Below, one piece after another: positions 7,759 through 14,262 of a stretch of 15,661 nucleotides of DNA. Location: the NCBI GenBank assembly GCA_017547975.1, contig JAFYNU010000283.1, positions 1 to 15,661 on the forward strand, written 5' to 3'. Numbering within the stretch: position 1 is the stretch's first letter; each line of letters opens with the position of its first letter. The notes beneath the pieces were generated by a model that saw only the letters and a program-made list of their open reading frames with translations, did no database searches and was not told the origin of the DNA. Source of the stretch: Clostridia bacterium (GTDB lineage Bacteria > Bacillota > Clostridia > Oscillospirales > QAMX01). The position numbers and the translations under genes are program-made.

Positions 7759-8559
7759 TTATAACCCGGCTTCACGCAGGAAGGCCACGTCACGCTTTAC
7801 CGCTTCGGTGGCACCCTCCCCGGCGTAGTCGTTTTCCAATACCAGCCAACCCTTGTAGCCGATTTCCTTCAGGGCTTCGGCGCACTCCGCCGCCCTGGCA
7901 TTGCCATCCCCCAGGGGACGGCAGGAAAGAGCTTCCTCGGTGCCGTCCTTCAGATGGAGTTCGCAGATGGCATTTCCCAGGGTACGGATCATATCCACCG
8001 GGTCTTCCCTCCGGAAGAAGACCATATTTTCGTTATCAAAATACACCTTGCAATTCTTTTCCCCCACCATAGCCAAAAGAATCCGGTTTTCGGCGGCGTT
8101 CAGGGTATTTTCGGTGCCGATGGTAACACGGAATTTCTGGGCGATGCGGGCGGCGTAACGAAGATACTCGGCGGTGATGGCCATATCCTCCCGGTTCTTC
8201 ATGGCGTTATCCCCAAAGCTTGGCACCTGCAGAATGGGGATTCCCATGGCGGCGGCTGTCATGACGCCGCTTTTGAGAATGTGCCGGGTCACCTCCGACC
8301 GGGAATCGCTCCAGGGGCGTAACATGGTGTGATCCCCTCCAAACACGTTCAGGGCCAGGGAGGGAAAGCGGATGCCGTATTTTTCGGCTTCCGCAAGGTA
8401 TTTTCCCCGGATGGCGGGATCGGTCATGGGCATCCCACGATCCAGAGGCCCGATATCCAGCTCCACCCCATTCAGCCCGGCTTCGGCGGCAAAGCGGCAC
8501 ACGTCGGCCCCCTCCACCGGGGCACACCATTGGCATATCGCTATATTACGTTGACTCAT
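7759..8559 (-). CDS. Sugar phosphate isomerase/epimerase-type TIM barrel
   Basis: A 266-residue protein of the xylose-isomerase-like TIM-barrel superfamily (AP-endonuclease family 2 fold), which includes sugar and sugar-phosphate isomerases and epimerases and inosose dehydratases. The expected metal-site residues are visible in order: Glu 150 (GTEN), Asp 175 (YFDNEN), His 202 (ELHLKD) and Glu 242 (LVLEND). No signal peptide. The frame is open back to a TTG at 8577, but AAGGAG sits between that TTG and the ATG at 8559, so the ATG at 8559 is the better start. It probably converts a sugar released by the operon's glycosidases into a form usable by central metabolism (inference). Exact reaction unknown. 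Confidence 0.83.
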   Translation of the reverse strand: MSQRNIAICQWCAPVEGADVCRFAAEAGLNGVELDIGPLDRGMPMTDPAIRGKYLAEAEKYGIRFPSLALNVFGGDHTMLRPWSDSRSEVTRHILKSGVMTAAAMGIPILQVPSFGDNAMKNREDMAITAEYLRYAARIAQKFRVTIGTENTLNAAENRILLAMVGEKNCKVYFDNENMVFFRREDPVDMIRTLGNAICELHLKDGTEEALSCRPLGDGNARAAECAEALKEIGYKGWLVLENDYAGEGATEAVKRDVAFLREAGL

Positions 8560-8573
8560 GCTCTTTCTCCTTT

Positions 8574-8587
8574 TCAAAGCGCTTCCT
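8574..8587. promoter_or_regulatory. Possible catabolite-repression (cre-like) site
   Basis: The minus strand reads AGGAAGCGCTTTGA, centred on the 8-bp palindrome AAGCGCTT. It matches 11 of 14 positions of the strong CcpA-type form TGAAAGCGCTTTCA. It lies inside the operon, between the methyltransferase-like gene and the isomerase gene, where a bound repressor could act as a roadblock. One site of this quality can occur by chance. Confidence 0.25.
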
Positions 8588-8592
8588 TCGGT

Positions 8593-9081
8593 TTATTTCT
8601 TTCCAAAGGTATAAACCACCACGTTGGGGTATTTCATGGGCAGGGTTTCCATTTTGTAGGCAATTCCATGCTTCTCATAAAACAATGCAATGTCTTCGGC
8701 AATGGCCTTTGACCCCAATTTCCGACTCTTATCCCAAAAGTTGCAACAGGGAACCACGATGATAGGCCGTTCAAAGGCGCTTTCCACCACCGGCCGGGTG
8801 GCCTCATCGGGGTGCAGGCCAATGATCAGGTCATAATAGGAAGCCATGTCCGGCGTATATTCCGACACCCTGCGCTCCACCCCTTTTACGCCTTCATCCC
8901 GGGGGTCAATAACTTCGCACTCATAATTATATTTTTTGTTCAAAAGTTTCGCTAACATCCCCTGGCCGCCTGCCACGTCTGCTATGTATTTCACCGACTT
9001 GCCGTAATGCTCGTACACAAAATTGGCCAGCACTTCAAATCTGGTTTCATCCCCGTGGCAACGTACCTGTGTTCTTCCCAT
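8593..9081 (-). CDS. Small class I SAM-methyltransferase-like protein of unknown role
   Basis: A 162-residue protein with a shortened Rossmann methyltransferase pattern: motif I at residues 33-43 (IADVAGGQGML), an acidic residue at the end of strand 2 (Asp 59, VIDP), then DLIIGLHPDEAT (84-95) and IVVPCCNFWDKSR (108-120). The HPDEAT and PCC elements resemble those in a group of predicted methyltransferases (Methyltransf_32-like, from memory). I do not recognise a characterised orthologue. The ATG at 9081 has AGAGGTG upstream. It lies 42 bases after the URO-D-like gene and 33 bases before the isomerase, so it is an operon member. No substrate-recognition domain is evident, and it may use a small molecule or a partner protein. 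Methyltransferase activity is inferred from fold signatures only. Confidence 0.72.
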   Translation of the reverse strand: MGRTQVRCHGDETRFEVLANFVYEHYGKSVKYIADVAGGQGMLAKLLNKKYNYECEVIDPRDEGVKGVERRVSEYTPDMASYYDLIIGLHPDEATRPVVESAFERPIIVVPCCNFWDKSRKLGSKAIAEDIALFYEKHGIAYKMETLPMKYPNVVVYTFGKK

Positions 9082-9123
9082 TGACGCAACACCTCTCTTT
9101 TTGCGACTTATCCTTGCTCCTTT

Positions 9124-10125
9124 TTATAGCTTGCTGTTTTTCAAAATCACATCTTCCGCCCACCTGGCCCAGGCGGGATCAATGCCGATGTCCCCGTAGG
9201 CGGGATAATCCTTTGCGATCCAGCTTCCTCCGGATTCCCGGAACAGGCGGCACATTTCCTCCGTCCTGCTTTCGATCAACTCCCGATCCCCGGTGGGGAG
9301 TACCTTTTGGATATCCACCGGCGAATGGAATACCGCCCGGTCTGCAAACTCCTTTACCAATACCTCGGTGGGGTACACGTCGGGCTGGTCAAACTGGAAC
9401 ACGTCGATTCCCGCGTCGATCAGATCCTCCATGAAGGCATAGTTGTATCCGCAGGAATGCATGAACACGTCCATGCCCACCTCGTGGGCCGCATCGGCTA
9501 CCTTTCGATAGGAATCTTTGAACAGTTCCCGGAAGGATTCCGGAGAAATCAGGGTACGCTCCTGGGTCCCCCAGTCATCCCAGAAAAACCATCCGTCAAT
9601 ACCGCCCCCCGCAATGCTCCGAATCACCGCAACCTCGTGGTCGGCCACCTTTTCGATAAAATCCTTCACGGCTTCGGGTTCAATGATGGTATCCATCAGC
9701 GCATTCGTGATCAATCGGGCATCCCGCAGAGCCGAAAAGAGAGAGGAACCGTATGCAATGACGTATTTTTCGGAGTCCGCTAGATTCTTTTTCAAAAGAA
9801 CCTCCCGGTAGGTGGGATCAAAGTTTGGAATGGGATAGCGATCCTCCTCCCAATCCTGAATGGCACCCCGGATGCATTCTCCCTTGGTTTTTCCATTAAA
9901 TCTGCCGTAAATATTGCCGTACATATCCCGTCGGGTCTCGCCGGAAAATCCGGTCAGTTTTTCAAGCTCGGGATACCTTCCCCAATCGCTGTATGGGTCG
10001 AACGGAAGATCCACGTAGCGTCTCGAATCAAACCCAATCAGATCGCTTTGATCCATAAAGTCGTACCCCAGGCGCGGGGGTGCATCGTGACGGATGATCC
10101 TTTTGATAATTTCCTTCGATTTCAC
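9124..10125 (-). CDS. Uroporphyrinogen-decarboxylase (URO-D/MtaA) superfamily protein
   Basis: A TIM-barrel protein of the URO-D superfamily, about 333 residues. This superfamily covers HemE and the zinc-dependent methylcobamide:thiol methyltransferases (MtaA, MtbA, CmuA). It lacks the HemE N-terminal signature. It has the MtaA-like elements FFWDDWGTQERTLISPESF (about residues 181-199) and MHSCGYNYAFMEDLIDAGID (about 222-241), whose His and Cys could bind zinc; I do not see the third C-terminal Cys ligand of MtaA. Two GTG starts are possible. The one at 10131 overlaps the GH36 stop but is only one base from GGAGG; the one at 10125 is seven bases away and is preferred. The coupling to GH36 suggests one pathway. 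Whether it moves a methyl group is unknown; there is no corrinoid protein in the window. Confidence 0.83.
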   Translation of the reverse strand: MKSKEIIKRIIRHDAPPRLGYDFMDQSDLIGFDSRRYVDLPFDPYSDWGRYPELEKLTGFSGETRRDMYGNIYGRFNGKTKGECIRGAIQDWEEDRYPIPNFDPTYREVLLKKNLADSEKYVIAYGSSLFSALRDARLITNALMDTIIEPEAVKDFIEKVADHEVAVIRSIAGGGIDGWFFWDDWGTQERTLISPESFRELFKDSYRKVADAAHEVGMDVFMHSCGYNYAFMEDLIDAGIDVFQFDQPDVYPTEVLVKEFADRAVFHSPVDIQKVLPTGDRELIESRTEEMCRLFRESGGSWIAKDYPAYGDIGIDPAWARWAEDVILKNSKL

Positions 10126-10127
10126 GT

Positions 10128-11972
10128 TCACTCCTCCGTTTCGTCCTTCACCTGGCGGTATTCCAGAACCATACTCGTTTTTGTTTCGCCCAAGGTGACC
10201 CTATACCCTTCTTTGAGCGCCTTGCCGGAAATGATCTCCCTTGTGGTTTCCAGTTCTTCGTTGGTCACCCGCACTTCATACTTCCGATTCTCGTCAACCC
10301 CGCGCAAACCAACGGTCAACGAGGGATCTTCGGACTTTTCATGACGCAGGAACATGGCAAATCCCCTATCCGCAAGGCTGAATTCATACGCATAAAAGTC
10401 TGCTTCCTCCTCCGTCAGCTGGTAGAAGTCGCCATAATAGTAAGGACGCAAGCGTTTTGCCTCTTCAATCAGCATCTTCGCCTTATGGGAGGTGTAATGA
10501 TCGGTAAATCGTTCCGGACGGTGCACACATATGGCGCCATTGTATCCCGCCCGGAAGAAATAGGCGTTTGCATCACTGGAGGATATGCTGGAAATATTGG
10601 GCACGTACAGATTCAGGTTGGACATGTGTATGGTATTAAACTTGATCTTATCTCCATCAAGCCCATTATTGGGGTAGTCGGAGGAGCAGTAGCACACCCC
10701 CCGGCGCATGGTTTCAAAGTCAAGACGGCGGCCGCCGCTGGCACACATATCGATCACCAGATCGGGGAACCGTTCCAGCAACGTATCCCACAGGCGGTAC
10801 AACCCGGCAATATATTGGAGCTGCTTCATGCCCACTCTTCCCTTTTCGTCATTGCTTTCCCAATATATCAGCATATCGATATTGGCGTCCTGACGGAACA
10901 CATCGATTCCCTGTTCCCGGATCATCCCGGACAGCCTCTCAATCAGAAAATCACAGGTCTTGGGATCCCCCAAATCCACCAGATTGAATTCGCCCCTTGT
11001 CATGCAAAACAGGGTCATATCCCGGTGGTTTTGATACATGTCGGTGCCAGGGAAGGCTCTTTCGATTTCAAACCATTGAAGGAATCTTTTGTTTTGGCGA
11101 TGGGCTTCCGCCGATATCCGCTTCATTCCGTTGGGTAATATATCCTTGTAGTCGTAATTGCCCACGCCCTTATCCCATTTGCCCTTGAACCAGATGGCAT
11201 CCGCCCATACCACGTCAAAATGATAGGGTTCGGCCGACCGAATCTGATTCAAAATAAATTCCTCGGTATTCATTTCATCCCGGAAGCAATCCCCCACGTA
11301 AAGCGAGATGGGTCTTAGTATTTCTGGCGGTTTTTTCGGGCTGAAATGCCGGATGATCAGCTGTCGGAATTCATTCCTGGAATCCACCAGGTTTTCCCCC
11401 TCCAATACCAGCATAGAGGGAAACACAACCGATTCGTTGGGCTTGAGATAGAAATCGCAATTGCCGATTCCCACCATGACCCTGTAATGGTCCTTGTTGG
11501 AAAGAATTGTGGTTTTCCACTGACCCGGCCAACCGATTGCAAACACCCTGGATCGCTCGTCATCGGTGATATTGAAATAGGGGAAGGCCGTGGTGTTGGA
11601 GGATCTGCCGCCTGTGGGCTGGGCACTGTAGATATAGCCGTTTGGCAAACCAATGCTTTGCTGTGTTTCGCTGTAATCCCGACAGCAATCCCCGGTCAGG
11701 GAGGTCAGAACCGGATTTTCCCGGCTTTCAAAACAGCAATCAAAGGAATTGACCTCGGCAATTCTGGGCGAATTTCCGTCGGAATGATTTTGGATCGAAA
11801 GACTGAAATAGAACGCCTTTTCCTCAAAGGGTTCATACTGTATGGAAAATTCCACGCCCTTGCAGGTTAACGTATATTTCCCATTGACTTCCTTCATTTT
11901 TCCCGGGATCAATTCCAATATTTCGCCGTCAAACCACAGCGACGCCATCCTTTGATTCAAAATATTCTTCAT
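10128..11972 (-). CDS. GH36-type alpha-galactosidase-like glycosidase
   Basis: A protein of about 614 residues of clan GH-D (GH36/GH27), which removes alpha-galactose, alpha-N-acetylgalactosamine or beta-L-arabinopyranose. Residue numbers are from the ATG at 11981: an N-terminal beta-supersandwich (about 1-220), then a TIM barrel with GIDVFRQDANID (likely nucleophile Asp 365), DMCASGGRRLDFETMRRG (411-428) and CSSDYPNN (likely acid/base Asp 435). The nucleophile context RQD differs from the KWD or KxD of classical alpha-galactosidases, so substrate range may differ. No signal peptide, hence cytoplasmic. Two ATGs compete: 11981 is one base from GGGAG, 11972 is ten bases away and is preferred. 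It is the first gene of the operon. The next gene starts at its stop codon. Confidence 0.87.
   Translation of the reverse strand: MKNILNQRMASLWFDGEILELIPGKMKEVNGKYTLTCKGVEFSIQYEPFEEKAFYFSLSIQNHSDGNSPRIAEVNSFDCCFESRENPVLTSLTGDCCRDYSETQQSIGLPNGYIYSAQPTGGRSSNTTAFPYFNITDDERSRVFAIGWPGQWKTTILSNKDHYRVMVGIGNCDFYLKPNESVVFPSMLVLEGENLVDSRNEFRQLIIRHFSPKKPPEILRPISLYVGDCFRDEMNTEEFILNQIRSAEPYHFDVVWADAIWFKGKWDKGVGNYDYKDILPNGMKRISAEAHRQNKRFLQWFEIERAFPGTDMYQNHRDMTLFCMTRGEFNLVDLGDPKTCDFLIERLSGMIREQGIDVFRQDANIDMLIYWESNDEKGRVGMKQLQYIAGLYRLWDTLLERFPDLVIDMCASGGRRLDFETMRRGVCYCSSDYPNNGLDGDKIKFNTIHMSNLNLYVPNISSISSSDANAYFFRAGYNGAICVHRPERFTDHYTSHKAKMLIEEAKRLRPYYYGDFYQLTEEEADFYAYEFSLADRGFAMFLRHEKSEDPSLTVGLRGVDENRKYEVRVTNEELETTREIISGKALKEGYRVTLGETKTSMVLEYRQVKDETEE
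10132..10137 (-). promoter_or_regulatory. Ribosome binding site of the URO-D-like gene, inside the GH36 3' end
   Basis: GGAGGA on the minus strand lies in the last codons of GH36 and directly abuts GTGA, which holds both the GH36 stop and the first possible GTG. The seven-base gap from GGAGG to the second GTG (10125) decides in favour of that start. The arrangement implies translational coupling. Confidence 0.65.
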
Positions 11973-12035
11973 TTTCGCCATTCTCCCTTTTTCAGTTTAC
12001 CATATCGATCGTAGCCGGAAGATCCCATGTGCTAT

Positions 12036-12052
12036 ATGGTCAATCATACCAT
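12036..12052. promoter_or_regulatory. Operator-like inverted repeat over the GH36 operon -10 and start site
   Basis: ATGGT, seven bases, ACCAT on the plus strand forms a symmetric 17-base element that covers the -10 hexamer (12048-12043) and reaches the expected start of transcription. A repressor bound here would block initiation. No regulator gene lies in the window, so this is a position- and symmetry-based suggestion only. Confidence 0.35.
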
Positions 12053-12072
12053 TAAAGCCCATGCCGCGTCAA
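12043..12072 (-). promoter_or_regulatory. Sigma-A promoter of the carbohydrate operon
   Basis: The minus strand reads TTGACG (12072-12067), an 18-base spacer, and TATGAT (12048-12043), five of six matches in each hexamer. Transcription would begin near 12036, giving a leader of roughly 55-65 bases before GH36. No other promoter or terminator of similar quality interrupts the genes down to 4854, so they are probably one transcript. Confidence 0.7.
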
Positions 12073-12095
12073 GCGGTTTTGCGGATAAAGCCGCT
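12072..12095. promoter_or_regulatory. Hairpin or inverted repeat just upstream of the operon -35
   Basis: AGCGGTTTT and AAAGCCGCT (nine pairs, one of them G-U in RNA) are separated by GCGGAT. There is no U-run on either side in the minus direction, so it is not a typical terminator. Its place against the -35 element would suit an activator or repressor site. It may also be chance. Confidence 0.25.
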
Positions 12096-12204
12096 CCCAC
12101 CCTTCCATTTTATACCATAGGGGTGACAATACCGCTGGGTTGAGTAAAATGCAGAAAGGCGGTTTTATGTATCTTCGCCTCCCACGTCCTGCGACACACC
12201 CTGC

Positions 12205-12249
12205 ACCGAAACGAAAATACACCCTGTCAAGACACGGCTTGACAGGGTG
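12205..12249 (-). terminator. Rho-independent terminator of the greA-lysS unit
   Basis: A perfect 12-bp stem (CACCCTGTCAAG at 12220-12231 with CTTGACAGGGTG at 12238-12249) has the six-base loop ACACGG. It lies 11 bases past the lysS stop. On the minus strand it is followed by TATTTTCGTTTC, a broken U-rich tract. An outer ACCGAA/TTCGGT pairing (12205-12210 with 12251-12256) could extend it with a bulge. Confidence 0.9.
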
Positions 12250-12260
12250 CTTCGGTTTCA

Positions 12261-14192
12261 TTAATAAAGCTTGGCGCCAGCGGGGATGTGATCGTCCACC
12301 ATGAGAAGATGGAGCTTTTCTTCCCCTTCTTCGGTATGAATGGCGGAGAGGAGCATGCCGTTGGATTCCACACCCATCATGGGTCTGGGAGGCAGGTTGG
12401 TAATGGCAATCAGGGTCTTGCCAACCAGCTCTTCGGGTTCGTAGTAGGCATGGATACCACTGAGGATGGTCCGTTCGGTTTCGGTACCGTCGTTCAGGGT
12501 GAACTGCAGAAGCTTCTTGGACTTCTTCACCGCTTCACACTTGAGAACCTTCACAGCACGGAAGTCCGACTTGGAGAAGGTTTCAAAGTCCACAAACTCC
12601 TGGAACAGTGGCTCGATTTCCACCTTGGAGAAGTCGATGACTTCAGGCTTGGCTTCTTCGGCAACGGGAGCTTCTTCCTTGGCTTCTTCCTTCTTGGGCA
12701 TATCCAGGGGCTTCATGGTGGGGAAGAGCAGAACGTCGCGGATGGTATCCGCACCGGTGAAGAGCATAACCATGCGGTCGATGCCGATACCAACACCGCC
12801 GGTGGGGGGCATACCGTTTTCCAGGGCAAATACGAAATCTTCGTCCATCATGTTGGCTTCTTCGTCGCCGGCGGCACGCAGTTCCACCTGGCGCATGAAG
12901 CGTTCCTTCTGGTCGATGGGGTCGTTGAGTTCGGTGAAGGCATTGGCCATTTCCCAACCGTTGATGAACAGCTCAAAGCGTTCGGTCAGGCGGGGATCCC
13001 GGGGACTCTTCTTAGCCAGGGGGGACACTTCGATGGGATGGTCAATGATGAAGGTGGGCTGGATCAGGGTGCTTTCTACCTTTTCGTCAAAGATCTGGAA
13101 CAGGACTTCGCCCCATGTTGCTTCCTTCTTGGGGTAAACGCCCACCGAATTGGCGGCGGCAATGGCGGAAGCACTGTCATCGAAGGCATACATATCCACG
13201 CCGGTCACTTCCTTAACGGCATCAGCCATGGTGACCTTGCGGAAGGGGGAGAGAATGTCGATCTTTCTGCCGCGGAAATCCAGATCGCCTTCCAGACCAA
13301 GCAGGTTTGCAACACGATGATAGATATCCTCGGTCAGGCGCATCATGCCGTGGTAGTCGGTGTAGGCTTCGTAGAGTTCCATCAGGGTGAATTCCGGATT
13401 GTGGCGGGCATCCATACCCTCATTGCGGAATACACGGCCGATTTCGTAAACCTTTTCCATACCGCCAACGATCAGGCGCTTCAGGTTCAGTTCCAGGGAG
13501 ATCCGCAGGAACATTTCAATATCCAGGGTGTTGTGCTTGGTAACAAAGGGACGGGCGGCGGCACCACCGTAGACGGTGCTGAGAACCGGGGTCTCCACTT
13601 CGATGAAGTCCTTTTCATTCAGGTAGGAACGGATCTCGTTGATGATCTTGGAACGGGTTTCGAATACCCGGCGGACTTCGGGATTCACGATCAGGTCCAC
13701 GTAGCGGCGGCGGTAACGCAGGTCGGTATCCCGCAGACCATGATACTTTTCGGGCAGGGGCTGCAGCGACTTGGACAGCAGCTTGTAGCTTGTCACATGG
13801 ATGGAAATCTGACCGGTCTTGGTCTTGAAAGCATAACCTTCGAAACCGATGATGTCACCGATATCCAGCTTTTTGTAGGCGGCAAAGGCTTCTTCGCCCA
13901 CTTCATCCTTCTTCACGTAGATCTGGATGCTTCCGTAACGATCCTGCACGTCGGAGAAGGAGGCCTTGCCCATGATGCGCTTGGAGATCAGGCGGCCCGC
14001 CAGGCGGACGGTTTTTCCTTCGTAACCTTCGTAGTCGTTGAGAATGTCAACCGACTGGTTGGTACGGTCAAAGGTGGTTTCCCGGAAGGGGTCCTGTCCG
14101 GCTTCCACCAGGCTTGCAAGCTTTTCACGACGCACACGCAGAACTTCGCCAAGCTCTTCGTTGGTCATTTCTTCTCTCTTAATTTCTTCCAT
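12261..14192 (-). CDS. lysS: Lysyl-tRNA synthetase (class II) with C-terminal tRNA-binding OB domain
   Basis: A 643-residue cytoplasmic enzyme that charges tRNA-Lys. It has an N-terminal anticodon-binding OB fold (about 60-145), then the class II catalytic core: motif 1 region FIEVETPVLSTVYGGAAARPF (196-216), motif 2 FRNEGMDARHNPEFT (255-269), and motif 3 GVGIGIDRMVMLF (466-478). Typical bacterial LysRS ends at about 490-500. Here a Glu/Ala/Lys-rich linker (about 499-517) leads to an extra domain (about 535-643) with the Trbp111/MetRS-C-terminal signature: FSKSDFRAVKVLKCE, then NLPPRPMMGVESNGMLLSA. That domain type binds tRNA non-specifically and often dimerises. The ATG at 14192 has AAAGGAAA upstream. 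The gene follows greA and is probably transcribed from the greA promoter through an intergenic hairpin. Confidence 0.96.
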   Translation of the reverse strand: MEEIKREEMTNEELGEVLRVRREKLASLVEAGQDPFRETTFDRTNQSVDILNDYEGYEGKTVRLAGRLISKRIMGKASFSDVQDRYGSIQIYVKKDEVGEEAFAAYKKLDIGDIIGFEGYAFKTKTGQISIHVTSYKLLSKSLQPLPEKYHGLRDTDLRYRRRYVDLIVNPEVRRVFETRSKIINEIRSYLNEKDFIEVETPVLSTVYGGAAARPFVTKHNTLDIEMFLRISLELNLKRLIVGGMEKVYEIGRVFRNEGMDARHNPEFTLMELYEAYTDYHGMMRLTEDIYHRVANLLGLEGDLDFRGRKIDILSPFRKVTMADAVKEVTGVDMYAFDDSASAIAAANSVGVYPKKEATWGEVLFQIFDEKVESTLIQPTFIIDHPIEVSPLAKKSPRDPRLTERFELFINGWEMANAFTELNDPIDQKERFMRQVELRAAGDEEANMMDEDFVFALENGMPPTGGVGIGIDRMVMLFTGADTIRDVLLFPTMKPLDMPKKEEAKEEAPVAEEAKPEVIDFSKVEIEPLFQEFVDFETFSKSDFRAVKVLKCEAVKKSKKLLQFTLNDGTETERTILSGIHAYYEPEELVGKTLIAITNLPPRPMMGVESNGMLLSAIHTEEGEEKLHLLMVDDHIPAGAKLY

Positions 14193-14211
14193 GTTGATTT
14201 CCTTTCTCTTA

Positions 14212-14244
14212 TCAAAAAACGGGGTAAAGTACCTTTACCCCGTT
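14212..14244 (-). terminator. Strong hairpin between greA and lysS (terminator or attenuator)
   Basis: A perfect 12-bp stem (AACGGGGTAAAG at 14218-14229 with CTTTACCCCGTT at 14233-14244) has a three-base loop. On the minus strand it is followed by a run of T and then TGATAAGA. It lies only about 20 bases before the lysS ATG, which leaves no room for a promoter after it. It therefore either lowers lysS expression relative to greA or is controlled. Confidence 0.85.
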
Positions 14245-14262
14245 CCATTCATTCATTGTGGA

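Larger units (their letters stand above)
11973..12260. other. Longest intergenic region, between lysS and the GH36 operon
   Basis: This stretch of 288 bases holds, in minus-strand order, the lysS terminator (12249-12205), about 110 bases of unassigned sequence, a hairpin (12095-12072), the operon promoter (12072-12043), an inverted repeat over its -10 and start site, and a leader of about 55 bases ending in the GH36 ribosome site GGGAG (11987-11983). I see no convincing gene, riboswitch or mobile element in it. A second AT-rich patch (TATAAA at 12114-12109) lacks a matching -35. Confidence 0.6.

Noticed and set aside
12052..12261. A 69-codon minus-strand open frame between lysS and the GH36 promoter
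   Set aside because: It overlaps the lysS terminator, has low-complexity basic and cysteine-rich content, and has no family resemblance.
12167..12304. A 45-codon plus-strand open frame with AAAGGCGG before its ATG
   Set aside because: It runs through the lysS terminator and into the antisense of lysS, has no good promoter, and has no recognisable protein features.
14212..14256. A 14-residue leader-peptide-like frame overlapping the greA-lysS hairpin
   Set aside because: No ribosome binding site before its ATG, and only one lysine codon, so it does not look like a lysine-sensing leader peptide.
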